Positions 1 through 6,061 of a stretch of 6,714 nt of DNA are shown piece by piece (position 1 is the first letter of the stretch; the number at the start of each line of letters is the position of its first letter). The notes below the pieces were generated by a model that saw only the letters and a list, made by a program, of their open reading frames with translations, was not told where the DNA came from and searched no databases. The translations under genes were made by a program, and so were the position numbers. Source of the DNA: Candidatus Nomurabacteria bacterium (lineage in GTDB: Bacteria > Patescibacteriota > Minisyncoccia > Phycocordibacterales > CSBR16-119); the NCBI GenBank assembly GCA_007117675.1, contig SKGB01000045.1, positions 1 through 6,714 of the forward strand. Direction: 5' to 3'.

Positions 1-86
1 GATATCGCAACTGTCTTGTTGAGTGCGTCTATGGTTCCCGATACTTTTTTTCCAGACTGGTCTAGGGCTTGGTAATTAAAAATCAT
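1..86 (-). CDS. pilC: PilC/GspF-family pilus platform protein, N-terminal fragment (runs off the left edge)
   Basis: Only the first 28 codons are inside the window, and the gene continues past position 1. The translation begins MIFNYQALDQSGKKVSGTID. This matches the usual start of PilC/GspF proteins, which open with a Y-x-A-x-D-x-x-G-K-x-x-x-G-x-I/L pattern. Family members are polytopic inner-membrane platform proteins of roughly 400 residues that sit between the cytoplasmic ATPases and the growing pilus. The ATG at 86-84 lies 20 nt after the pilT stop and is the only plausible start. Following pilB and pilT is the expected place for pilC. A TATAAT hexamer ends 6 nt upstream, and the start codon is directly preceded by AAGTT. 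The call rests on a short N-terminus plus context, so the family is fairly sure but integrity of the rest cannot be judged. Confidence 0.85.
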   Translation of the reverse strand, partial: MIFNYQALDQSGKKVSGTIDALNKTVAI

Positions 87-98
87 AACTTTATTATA
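87..98 (-). promoter_or_regulatory. TATAAT box just upstream of pilC (weak promoter candidate)
   Basis: On the minus strand, TATAAT occupies 98 to 93, and AAAGTT separates it from the pilC ATG at 86. If used, transcription would start at or next to the A of the start codon, giving a leaderless pilC mRNA. There is no TG extension and no good -35 hexamer 17 nt upstream, so chance occurrence in AT-rich DNA is quite possible. Confidence 0.25.
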
Positions 99-106
99 CT
101 ACAAAC

Positions 107-1177
107 TTACAAAAGATTATTCAGTGCTTTTTGATTAAAGGCATATTTTTGTGCTGTTTCAACTGTAATCTCCCCCCTTTGCACAAGTTCAACCAAACTC
201 TGACTCATATCTATCATTCCATGCTCTCGACCTGTTTCTATCAAAATATCAAGTTCGTGCGTACGCCCCTCTCTTATAAGGTTTGCAACAGCCTTGGTAT
301 TTACCAAAAGCTCAAAGGCTGGAACAAGCCCACCCGAAACACGAGGAATAAGACGCTGTGACAAAATACCTGTCAAAGAATTTGCCAGTTGATTTCTAAT
401 TTGTTCCTGCTGATCCCCCGGAAAAGAATCTATGATTCTATCCACTGTTTGAGAAGCGGTGTTTGTGTGAAGTGTAGAAAAAACAAGATGCCCTGTTTCC
501 GCAGCGGTAACAGCAGCGGAGATAGTGTCAGGGTCTCGCATCTCACCAATCATCAATACGTTTGCATCTTGCCGAAAAGAAGACTTGAGCGCCGCCTTAA
601 AAGAAAGAGTATCAAGCCCAACCTCACGTTGGTTTACAATTGATTTTTTTTCTTTAAAAATATATTCAATTGGATGCTCAATGGTAATAATATGTTCAGT
701 TCTTTCTTGATTGATAAGCTCAAGCATTGCCGCAAGAGTTGTAGATTTTCCCTGTCCAACAGGTCCAACAATGAGGAAAAATCCTTGCCTCAAACGAACA
801 AACTGCTTGAGCATATCTGGTAGTTTTAATTCTTCGAAAGTTCTCACTTTTGGAATAACACGCAAAGCAATAGAAAGTTTACCTTGTTGAAAAAAGGCAT
901 TTCCTCGCAAGCGAACATTGTTTTGAAAATCATAAGCAAAATCAATTTCATCTCGTTCTTTGATTATTTTTGACTGCACCTGGTCATGATCTTCAACCAT
1001 AACCAAAAGCATTGAAAGTATAGAATCCACATCCAAACCGTCAAAATTTGGAATCGCGATTAATTCTCCTGAAACACGAATCATGGGAGATCGACCTTCT
1101 GCAAGATGGATATCAGAAGCACCCTCTCTGTGTGCGTATGAAATTATGTTATTGAGTTGCTCTGTTTGTTTCTCCAT
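107..1177 (-). CDS. pilT: PilT, type IV pilus retraction ATPase
   Basis: This 356-residue protein is a secretion-superfamily hexameric ATPase of normal PilT length. It would power pilus disassembly at the cytoplasmic base. The N-terminal PAS-like domain carries ASDIHLAEG at 20-28. The RecA-like domain has a Walker A loop GPVGQGKST (138-146), an Asp box ITIEHPIEY (164-172), a Walker B VLMIGEMRD (207-215) and a His box TGHLVFSTLHTN (228-239). The C-terminal AVANLIREGRT (296-306) corresponds to the PilT AIRNLIRE motif needed for retraction, with Arg replaced by Ala at its third position. The EMRD form of Walker B and the compact N-terminus separate it from the neighbouring PilB. It starts 12 nt after the pilB stop, without a visible Shine-Dalgarno motif, so it is probably cotranscribed. 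The P-loop differs from the usual GPTGSGKST at two positions but keeps the catalytic GKST. PilU is less likely because this is the only retraction-type ATPase here. Confidence 0.95.
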   Translation of the reverse strand: MEKQTEQLNNIISYAHREGASDIHLAEGRSPMIRVSGELIAIPNFDGLDVDSILSMLLVMVEDHDQVQSKIIKERDEIDFAYDFQNNVRLRGNAFFQQGKLSIALRVIPKVRTFEELKLPDMLKQFVRLRQGFFLIVGPVGQGKSTTLAAMLELINQERTEHIITIEHPIEYIFKEKKSIVNQREVGLDTLSFKAALKSSFRQDANVLMIGEMRDPDTISAAVTAAETGHLVFSTLHTNTASQTVDRIIDSFPGDQQEQIRNQLANSLTGILSQRLIPRVSGGLVPAFELLVNTKAVANLIREGRTHELDILIETGREHGMIDMSQSLVELVQRGEITVETAQKYAFNQKALNNLL

Positions 1178-1189
1178 ATAGACATGTGC

Positions 1190-2962
1190 TTAAAAATTAT
1201 AAACTTCACTCAAAGGAATCTCACCTTTTACAGATTTTAACAATGCATCTTCTTTCATTGTTATCATTCCTTGTTTTCGTAAATGCTGATACATATCTTG
1301 CTCGGTAGGATTTTGCAATATAATACGTTCAACATCCTTAGAAACCTCAAACATTTCAAAAATAGCAAGTCGACCCTTTGTTCCATCAGGGCATGTTTGA
1401 GTAGGAACCGTTGCGACAACATCAGAACCAATACCAAGTTCTGATTTTTTATCCTCAGGAAAATCTTTGAACTGTTCAACAATCATATAACGAACAGACT
1501 CATTCATGGGCTGTGTTTGTTTTGCATCTTCGCAAGTTTTTCGAGCAAGTCTCTGAGCGATAGCAAGTCTTAGTGTCGGCGCTATCAAGTAAGGATCCAC
1601 CCCCATATCAATAAGACGCGGAACAATACCAATCGAGCTGTTTGTGTGGAGCGTTGTAAGCACAAGGTGTCCTGTTAAAGCTGCTTGTATAGCGAGCTGT
1701 GCTGTTTCAACGTCTCGAATTTCTCCAACCATCAACACATCAGGGTCCTGTCTCAAAACAGAACGAAGTCCCGCAGCAAAAGTGTATCCGATTTCTGGCA
1801 TCACCTGAGACTGCGTAACACCTTCCATTTGATACTCAACTGGGTTTTCCAGAGATACAACATTTTTACCTTCTTTATCGAGCTCGTTTAACATTGCATA
1901 TAAAGTGGTTGATTTTCCAGATCCAGTAGGTCCAGAAATAACAATAAGTCCGTATGGTAAAGAAATGGCATTTTTAACCATTTCAAGATGATCTGGCCGC
2001 AAGTTTAAATCACTTAATTTTTTAACACCTCGCTCTTGATCCAAAATACGCAATACCACCTTTTCCCCATGATAGGCAGGAAAAGTAGAAACACGAAAAT
2101 CAATTTTTCGTCCTGAAATCTTAACAGAAAATCCCCCATCTTGCGGTTTTCTTTTTTCATCAAGACGTAATTTTGCCAAAATCTTAACACGAGCAACAAC
2201 ACTTGAATATACATTGAGCGGAAGCTTAAGAGATGTGTGTAAGGTTCCATCAACACGAAAACGAACCCTCACCTCAGAGCCAGTATTTTCTATGTGAATG
2301 TCAGATGCATTTCCCTCAACTGCGTGACGCAATGTCACCGCAACGATTTTAATAACAGGAGCATCTTCCACCAGATTTGTTTTACCCGTGTCTGTATTTT
2401 TTTTCCCTGTAAGTTGAGCGTTTGAAGCAGTAATATCAATAATATCACTTTCGGTATTTTGACCAGTTGTTTGCACGAGTAAGGTGTCGTCTGTTTTAAA
2501 TTCATCAAGAGCATCAGTTACTTCACTTGAAATACCCTCCTGTTTTTTAACCACCTTTAAATAATCTTCATATCCAATTACAAACATTTTAAAAGGTGTA
2601 CCGCTTTTTGAAGATATAAATTGAAGCGCATCAATAGCTTCGGTACTTGCAGGATTAACAAGCCCAACTTGCAAAACACCATTTTCCAGACCAAGAGGAA
2701 TCATTTGATAGTGAGAAATTGTTTCTTGAGGAATGAGTCTCACAATAGCAGGGTCAGAAGATGTTGTATCATCAACAGTCGCTGTGGGTAAAGCAAAAAA
2801 ATCACTCTTAACACGTAAGATTTCTTTTGCATCTACGAGACCCATTTCATGGAGAGCAACAAAAATATTACCGTTATATTTTTCTTGAGCTTGAGAAAGT
2901 ATAGACTGAATTGATTCAGCCGTAATAAGATTTTGTTTTACTAATTCTTGTAAAAAATCCAT
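1190..2962 (-). CDS. pilB: PilB, type IV pilus extension ATPase (GspE/PulE family)
   Basis: This 590-residue protein has the usual PilB length. It would hydrolyse ATP to drive pilin polymerisation through PilC. Residues 1-140 form a GspE/MshE N-terminal-type domain without a recognisable RLG c-di-GMP signature. Residues about 145-198 are a polar linker rich in D, T, N and Q. The N2 domain follows with EDAPVIKIV (199-207), ASDIHIE (219-225), FRVDGTL (235-241) and KPQDGGF (272-278). The RecA-like core has Walker A GPTGSGKST (344-352), an Asp-box-like SLENPVEY (370-377, Asn where Asp is common), Walker B VLMVGEIRD (409-417) and a His box TGHLVLTTLHTN (430-441). The zinc motif normally has two CxxC pairs, but only C477 and C524 remain, with A480 and T521 at the other two positions. 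The gene starts 33 nt after its upstream neighbour and is followed 12 nt later by pilT. No Shine-Dalgarno motif precedes the ATG. Confidence 0.96.
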   Translation of the reverse strand: MDFLQELVKQNLITAESIQSILSQAQEKYNGNIFVALHEMGLVDAKEILRVKSDFFALPTATVDDTTSSDPAIVRLIPQETISHYQMIPLGLENGVLQVGLVNPASTEAIDALQFISSKSGTPFKMFVIGYEDYLKVVKKQEGISSEVTDALDEFKTDDTLLVQTTGQNTESDIIDITASNAQLTGKKNTDTGKTNLVEDAPVIKIVAVTLRHAVEGNASDIHIENTGSEVRVRFRVDGTLHTSLKLPLNVYSSVVARVKILAKLRLDEKRKPQDGGFSVKISGRKIDFRVSTFPAYHGEKVVLRILDQERGVKKLSDLNLRPDHLEMVKNAISLPYGLIVISGPTGSGKSTTLYAMLNELDKEGKNVVSLENPVEYQMEGVTQSQVMPEIGYTFAAGLRSVLRQDPDVLMVGEIRDVETAQLAIQAALTGHLVLTTLHTNSSIGIVPRLIDMGVDPYLIAPTLRLAIAQRLARKTCEDAKQTQPMNESVRYMIVEQFKDFPEDKKSELGIGSDVVATVPTQTCPDGTKGRLAIFEMFEVSKDVERIILQNPTEQDMYQHLRKQGMITMKEDALLKSVKGEIPLSEVYNF

Positions 2963-2995
2963 AGATAATAAAATTTTTAATTGCCATAACTACTG

Positions 2996-3583
2996 TTATT
3001 CTTGCGAAGTTTCTATTTCAACACCACTACCCTGCTCACTTGTGTTATTTGAAGATGCTTCAGGAATCTGAGGACCACCTTGATCTTGATTGAGTGTGTT
3101 TAGAATAGACCCAACAATTTCTTGCTCAGCAGTATTGTTGAAAGTATCTGAATCAGAAGAAGTATTTACAGTGATTGTGTCAGAAGTATTTTGATTCACA
3201 ACACTAGAAAGGGGTGTTGTAGATGCACTTGACTCTATTCCAATAGGAGCAAAAGGATTAGAACGACCTTCATTACCAGGCTGGTTTAGCCTGATGGTAT
3301 TGTCAGCAAGAGCTTGGAATGCTGGATCAGAAAAAATATCATCATCCAAACGAATTGATTGTAGGTTCGCCAAGATAGAAATAAACTCACGATTTATTTG
3401 TTGTGTATCAAACATTCTTCCAGACTGACTTGATTGCGGAGAGAGAGGTGCGGTTGCCTGACCCGTAGTAACTGATTGCAGGTTACCACTTTGACCAAAA
3501 GCGTTACCAGGAAAAACACCTAACACAATTGTTAGAGAGACAAGGACAGCTATAAATATGAAGATGATTATAATTTTTTTCAT
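2996..3583 (-). CDS. Unnamed single-pass or exported low-complexity protein of the pilus operon, PilP-like by position and motif
   Basis: No established function is recognised. The 195-residue protein opens with two lysines and a very hydrophobic stretch at about 4-24, which is either a membrane anchor or a signal peptide. AFG (28-30) followed by Gln could be a signal peptidase I site. There is no cysteine, so it is not a lipoprotein. Residues 31-55 and 116-195 are rich in S, T, N and Q and look disordered. The only ordered-looking part is about 58-115: a probable amphipathic helix (INREFISILANLQSIRL, 63-79), then DDDIFSDPAFQAL (80-92) and GRSNPFAPIG (106-115). From memory, the LDxxIFxDPAFxxL plus GRxNPFAP pattern recurs in Parcubacteria pilus loci. 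NPFAP also resembles the R-x-P-F-x-P stretch of PilP that contacts PilN/PilO. It starts 3 nt after the pilO-like stop, the slot pilP occupies in pilMNOPQ operons. PilP's C-terminal beta domain, which binds the secretin, is not apparent. The PilP link is inference. Confidence 0.85.
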   Translation of the reverse strand: MKKIIIIFIFIAVLVSLTIVLGVFPGNAFGQSGNLQSVTTGQATAPLSPQSSQSGRMFDTQQINREFISILANLQSIRLDDDIFSDPAFQALADNTIRLNQPGNEGRSNPFAPIGIESSASTTPLSSVVNQNTSDTITVNTSSDSDTFNNTAEQEIVGSILNTLNQDQGGPQIPEASSNNTSEQGSGVEIETSQE

Positions 3584-3586
3584 AAC

Positions 3587-4210
3587 TTATTCACTAATTA
3601 AACGATAGGTTTTAGTTGTAAACGTATAATCATACACATCACTAAATGAGCCTTGATTATTCAAAGAACTTGCAGTAAATCGGATTTGGCTTATATCTAC
3701 AATTCTTAGATTTCTCTCAAGAGCTCGTAAAAAGTCCACAAAATCACCGTATGAACCCTCAACAGTAAATTCAAGGAAGAAAGTTTCATATAGACTATTG
3801 CCGTTTGTTTGATTTTGACTACGAGAAGAACCTGTAGAACGTACAGAAACTGTTGACTGCACATTTCCCTCTTCGTCTTCTCTTTGTATTTGACTTGGGT
3901 CAAAATTAACATTCTTAACGATAAGTCCGAGACTTAGGGCAATTCTTTGAACTTCTTGAATAAGTCCGATATTATCTACAGAATCAGGAACCATAGTGTT
4001 AAGTGCTTGAATGCTTGACTGAGGAAAACTATTGTAAGTTTGAGTAAGCTCATCTCGTCGAATTTGCAGAAGTCGAGAATTTGCAAGAGCCTCCTCATAA
4101 CTCTGAGCTTCGGTATTCAACCTCTGCACTTCTCCATATATTGGATTTGTAAAACCCACAAAGAGAGCAATGGCCGCTATTATGAAAAGTGTTGGTAGTA
4201 GAAATCTCAT
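3587..4210 (-). CDS. pilO: PilO-like inner-membrane alignment protein
   Basis: This 207-residue protein has the bitopic architecture of PilO. A transmembrane helix spans about 3-22 with almost no cytoplasmic tail. A coiled-coil-prone segment follows at about 26-60, then LNTMVPDSVDNIGLIQEVQ (70-88), a typical PilO lead-in, and an alpha/beta domain. The end of that domain, FLEFTVEGSYGDFVDFLRAL (145-164) and VDISQIRF (171-178), matches the ferredoxin-like fold of the family. A polar insert rich in S, N and Q (about 109-139) separates two predicted strands. In known systems PilO heterodimerises with PilN on the outer face of the inner membrane and links PilM to PilP. It lies 18 nt after the pilN-like stop, and the next gene starts 3 nt after its own stop. 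The ATG is directly preceded by TAAGTT with no Shine-Dalgarno motif. Sequence identity to proteobacterial PilO is probably low, so the call rests on architecture, the lead-in motif and gene order. Confidence 0.85.
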   Translation of the reverse strand: MRFLLPTLFIIAAIALFVGFTNPIYGEVQRLNTEAQSYEEALANSRLLQIRRDELTQTYNSFPQSSIQALNTMVPDSVDNIGLIQEVQRIALSLGLIVKNVNFDPSQIQREDEEGNVQSTVSVRSTGSSRSQNQTNGNSLYETFFLEFTVEGSYGDFVDFLRALERNLRIVDISQIRFTASSLNNQGSFSDVYDYTFTTKTYRLISE

Positions 4211-4228
4211 AACTTAAATAATTAACTA

Positions 4229-4831
4229 TTAGCGTGAAAAACTTCGTTCGACTTCCTGCTCAAAACTAACCAAAGATCGAGACACGTCGAAGCTTAAATC
4301 AAAATCTATCAAACCATTACGATTCAATGAAAAATTTGAAAAAATTGGATTTCTAATAAATCTATTCCTATTAAATAAATCAGCTTGTAAAGTAATAGCG
4401 TCATATGACGTTGCTTCTCCTGTCATACTTACCTGCACAAGATTTGGATTCGCAAGACTTAACTCATATTGAAAATTAATATATCGAATATTTGGTAAGG
4501 TTGTTTCTTGGAGAATGTTAAAAATTGGAGATACAGCGATGTGCCCCTGTAAAATTTCTCGCGCAGCCTTCATTCGTTTATCGAGAATTCTTAACTCCTC
4601 AAGCAAAGAAGGTTCAAATATATTGCGAGCTCTATTCAAAGAAACCTGCATTTCTTGAACACGTGTCGCAAGGTTATCTCGATAAAAATATACACCACCA
4701 GCCATGATAATTGACATGATCAGCAAAACAAAACTTATTGTATTTATCAAACCAAAAGAACTCCCGGACCGTTTTGGTTTTACGGTTTCCGTTTTTTTAG
4801 GAATAAATGAAGTTTGAAATTCTTGATCCAT
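4229..4831 (-). CDS. pilN: PilN-like inner-membrane alignment protein
   Basis: This 200-residue bitopic protein lies directly after pilM, as pilN does. A short cytoplasmic tail (1-28) is followed by a transmembrane helix at about 29-50. A helical, coiled-coil-prone region covers about 53-98 and includes LLEELRILDKRMKAAREIL (76-94). The C-terminal alpha/beta domain (about 99-188) includes ISPIF-like AVSPIFNILQET (99-110) and alternating strands, consistent with the PilN fold. In known T4P systems PilN binds PilM through an N-terminal INLLP-type motif and pairs with PilO. Here residues 7-11, TSFIP, have the same hydrophobic-hydrophobic-proline layout. The start ATG at 4831 sits after a 69-nt gap, the longest in the cluster, that contains two TATAAT boxes. 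No Shine-Dalgarno motif is seen. The assignment comes from architecture and position, and sequence similarity to classical PilN would be weak. Confidence 0.83.
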   Translation of the reverse strand: MDQEFQTSFIPKKTETVKPKRSGSSFGLINTISFVLLIMSIIMAGGVYFYRDNLATRVQEMQVSLNRARNIFEPSLLEELRILDKRMKAAREILQGHIAVSPIFNILQETTLPNIRYINFQYELSLANPNLVQVSMTGEATSYDAITLQADLFNRNRFIRNPIFSNFSLNRNGLIDFDLSFDVSRSLVSFEQEVERSFSR

Positions 4832-4900
4832 ACAATTGCTTACTATTTATTATATACCTATCACAATAATTATATAGTGGATTACTTTCTCACAATACAT
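4832..4900 (-). repeat. Direct repeats with promoter-like boxes between pilM and the pilN-like gene
   Basis: Read on the minus strand, this 69-nt gap holds two copies of TATTGTGA (4890-4897 and 4861-4868) and two copies of TATATAAT (4869-4876 and 4849-4856), in alternating order. TTGTGA in the first copy and the first TATAAT are separated by 15 nt, a slightly short -35/-10 arrangement. The second TATAAT ends 17 nt before the pilN-like ATG. This could be an internal promoter or a regulator site, but in such AT-rich DNA chance is also possible. No stable hairpin typical of a terminator is visible. Confidence 0.4.
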
Positions 4901-6040
4901 TTAAGAAGAAAGTTTTCGTAACGCCAATCCTATGGCAACACCAAAGTCAGAACCGATTTCTTCCAACACAGACTCAAGAAACACCGGAACTTTCACCTGT
5001 GAAAAAGGATTGCTCTTTATAACTGAAGCAGGTAACTTTTGTTGCATGTATTCAACAAGGCCAATAAGTGAAGCTCCTCCGCCTGTTACCATTACAGAAT
5101 CGATACTTTGTCCATATTTTTTTTCATACGCCAAAATAATGGCATTTATTTCAGACATTACATACTCAAGAGAGCCACGTATAATTGATTCAGCATCTGA
5201 ATATTCGTCATTTGGAGCCATGCCAAACTTTTTCTTAAACTCCTCTGCCTTTGAAAGAGAAATATTCAAGCCGGTGCTTAAAACTCGAGTAATGTCCTGA
5301 GAACCTCTGTTGATAATATGGAAATCCTGAATAACACCCCGAGACACAACAGAAACCTTTGTCTTTGATGCACCAAAATCAACAAGTGCTACTGTTTCTC
5401 GCTTGGAGCCAACACAAGACCGAACATTTGAAAACATTTCTATTTCAAAAAAATCTGCATTAAACTGAGCATCTTTTACAACCTGTTGAAATCGTGCCAG
5501 TGCTTCGTTGTGAATAGCAGCAACCAACACCTTTCTTTTGTCATTTTTATTACCAAGTATTTCAGCTGGTGCATCGTCGTTACCCTCTAAAACATCATCT
5601 TCTGGAATCATCCACCAGTCGAGAGAGACTTCACTTATAGGAACAGGTATGAAGCGTCGAGCCTCTGTTGGAACAATGGTTGCAAGATCTTTTTGAGTGA
5701 TAGCCTTGGGTAGCTCAAGCAAAAACACCAAGCTCGACGCAGAAGGAATAGCAACCGCAGAATTAAGAGATGTAATATTTGCTTCTTTTAAAATATCTTT
5801 TATCGCTTGAATGGTTTGATCATGAGTTGGGTTAACTGCTTGACCAATATATGAATTTTCAACATAGGTCCCAAGCGATACAGAGCCATATGTTTCAAGA
5901 ACAGCAACACCATTGTCATTTTTTAACTGAACGATTTTTATAGACGAAGAACCTATATCCACACCAATAACACTACCGCCTTTTTTTGAGCCGAATAAAC
6001 CAGAAAAGTTTTTTGTGATATCTTGTAGTATGTTAGTCAT
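4901..6040 (-). CDS. pilM: PilM, actin-like cytoplasmic ATPase of the type IV pilus
   Basis: This 379-residue protein is a complete PilM, an FtsA-like member of the actin fold that lies at the cytoplasmic face and docks onto the N-terminus of PilN. The phosphate 1 loop is IGVDIGSSSIKIVQL (25-39). The phosphate 2 loop is VALVDFGASKTKVSVV (217-232), and the adenosine loop is VMVTGGGASLIGL (316-328). A family-typical segment EARRFIPVPISEVSLDW lies at 126-142, and SDFGVAIGLALR (364-375) forms the conserved end. Residues 150-169 are a polar loop. It is the first gene of the minus-strand cluster. The ATG at 6040 lies only 18 nt from the divergent comF ATG, and the gap contains a strong extended -10 box that would give a leader of only a few nucleotides. 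The N-terminal 20 residues before the fold (MTNILQDITKNFSGLFGSKK) are common in PilM proteins and support the chosen start. Confidence 0.95.
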   Translation of the reverse strand: MTNILQDITKNFSGLFGSKKGGSVIGVDIGSSSIKIVQLKNDNGVAVLETYGSVSLGTYVENSYIGQAVNPTHDQTIQAIKDILKEANITSLNSAVAIPSASSLVFLLELPKAITQKDLATIVPTEARRFIPVPISEVSLDWWMIPEDDVLEGNDDAPAEILGNKNDKRKVLVAAIHNEALARFQQVVKDAQFNADFFEIEMFSNVRSCVGSKRETVALVDFGASKTKVSVVSRGVIQDFHIINRGSQDITRVLSTGLNISLSKAEEFKKKFGMAPNDEYSDAESIIRGSLEYVMSEINAIILAYEKKYGQSIDSVMVTGGGASLIGLVEYMQQKLPASVIKSNPFSQVKVPVFLESVLEEIGSDFGVAIGLALRKLSS

Positions 6041-6061
6041 ATGTATTAAAATTATATCATG
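6041..6061 (-). promoter_or_regulatory. Extended -10 promoter for pilM, overlapping the comF start codon
   Basis: On the minus strand, positions 6059 to 6051 read TGATATAAT, a perfect extended -10 element (TGn plus TATAAT). Transcription normally begins about 7 nt beyond the last T, which is near 6044, only about 4 nt before the pilM ATG at 6040. No good -35 box sits at the usual distance: the nearest TTGTAA on this strand (6085-6080) is 23 nt away. Extended -10 promoters can work without one. The TG of the element falls on and beside the comF ATG (6059-6061). No Shine-Dalgarno motif exists in the gap, which fits a leaderless or nearly leaderless mRNA. Confidence 0.55.

Noticed and set aside
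131..710. Three overlapping plus-strand open frames of 61 to 84 codons
   Set aside because: All are antisense to pilT, whose motifs cover the region, and their translations look like random low-quality sequence.
2542..2962. A c-di-GMP-binding MshEN domain at the PilB N-terminus
   Set aside because: The fold is probably related, but the RLGxxL signature needed for the nucleotide is not visible around residues 29-54, so c-di-GMP control is not claimed.
2996..3583. The unnamed protein as a pilin or pseudopilin
   Set aside because: It lacks the G-F-x-x-x-E prepilin cleavage motif and the following conserved helix, and its hydrophobic segment begins right after the two lysines.
4932..5300. A 122-codon plus-strand open frame
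   Set aside because: It lies wholly inside pilM on the opposite strand, has no recognisable domain, and pilM is strongly supported by its three actin-fold nucleotide-binding motifs.
6001..6058. A clear comF promoter inside the pilM 5' end
   Set aside because: Only weak boxes are present (TATTAA at 6044-6049 with TTGTAG 15 nt upstream), no better than expected by chance in AT-rich DNA.
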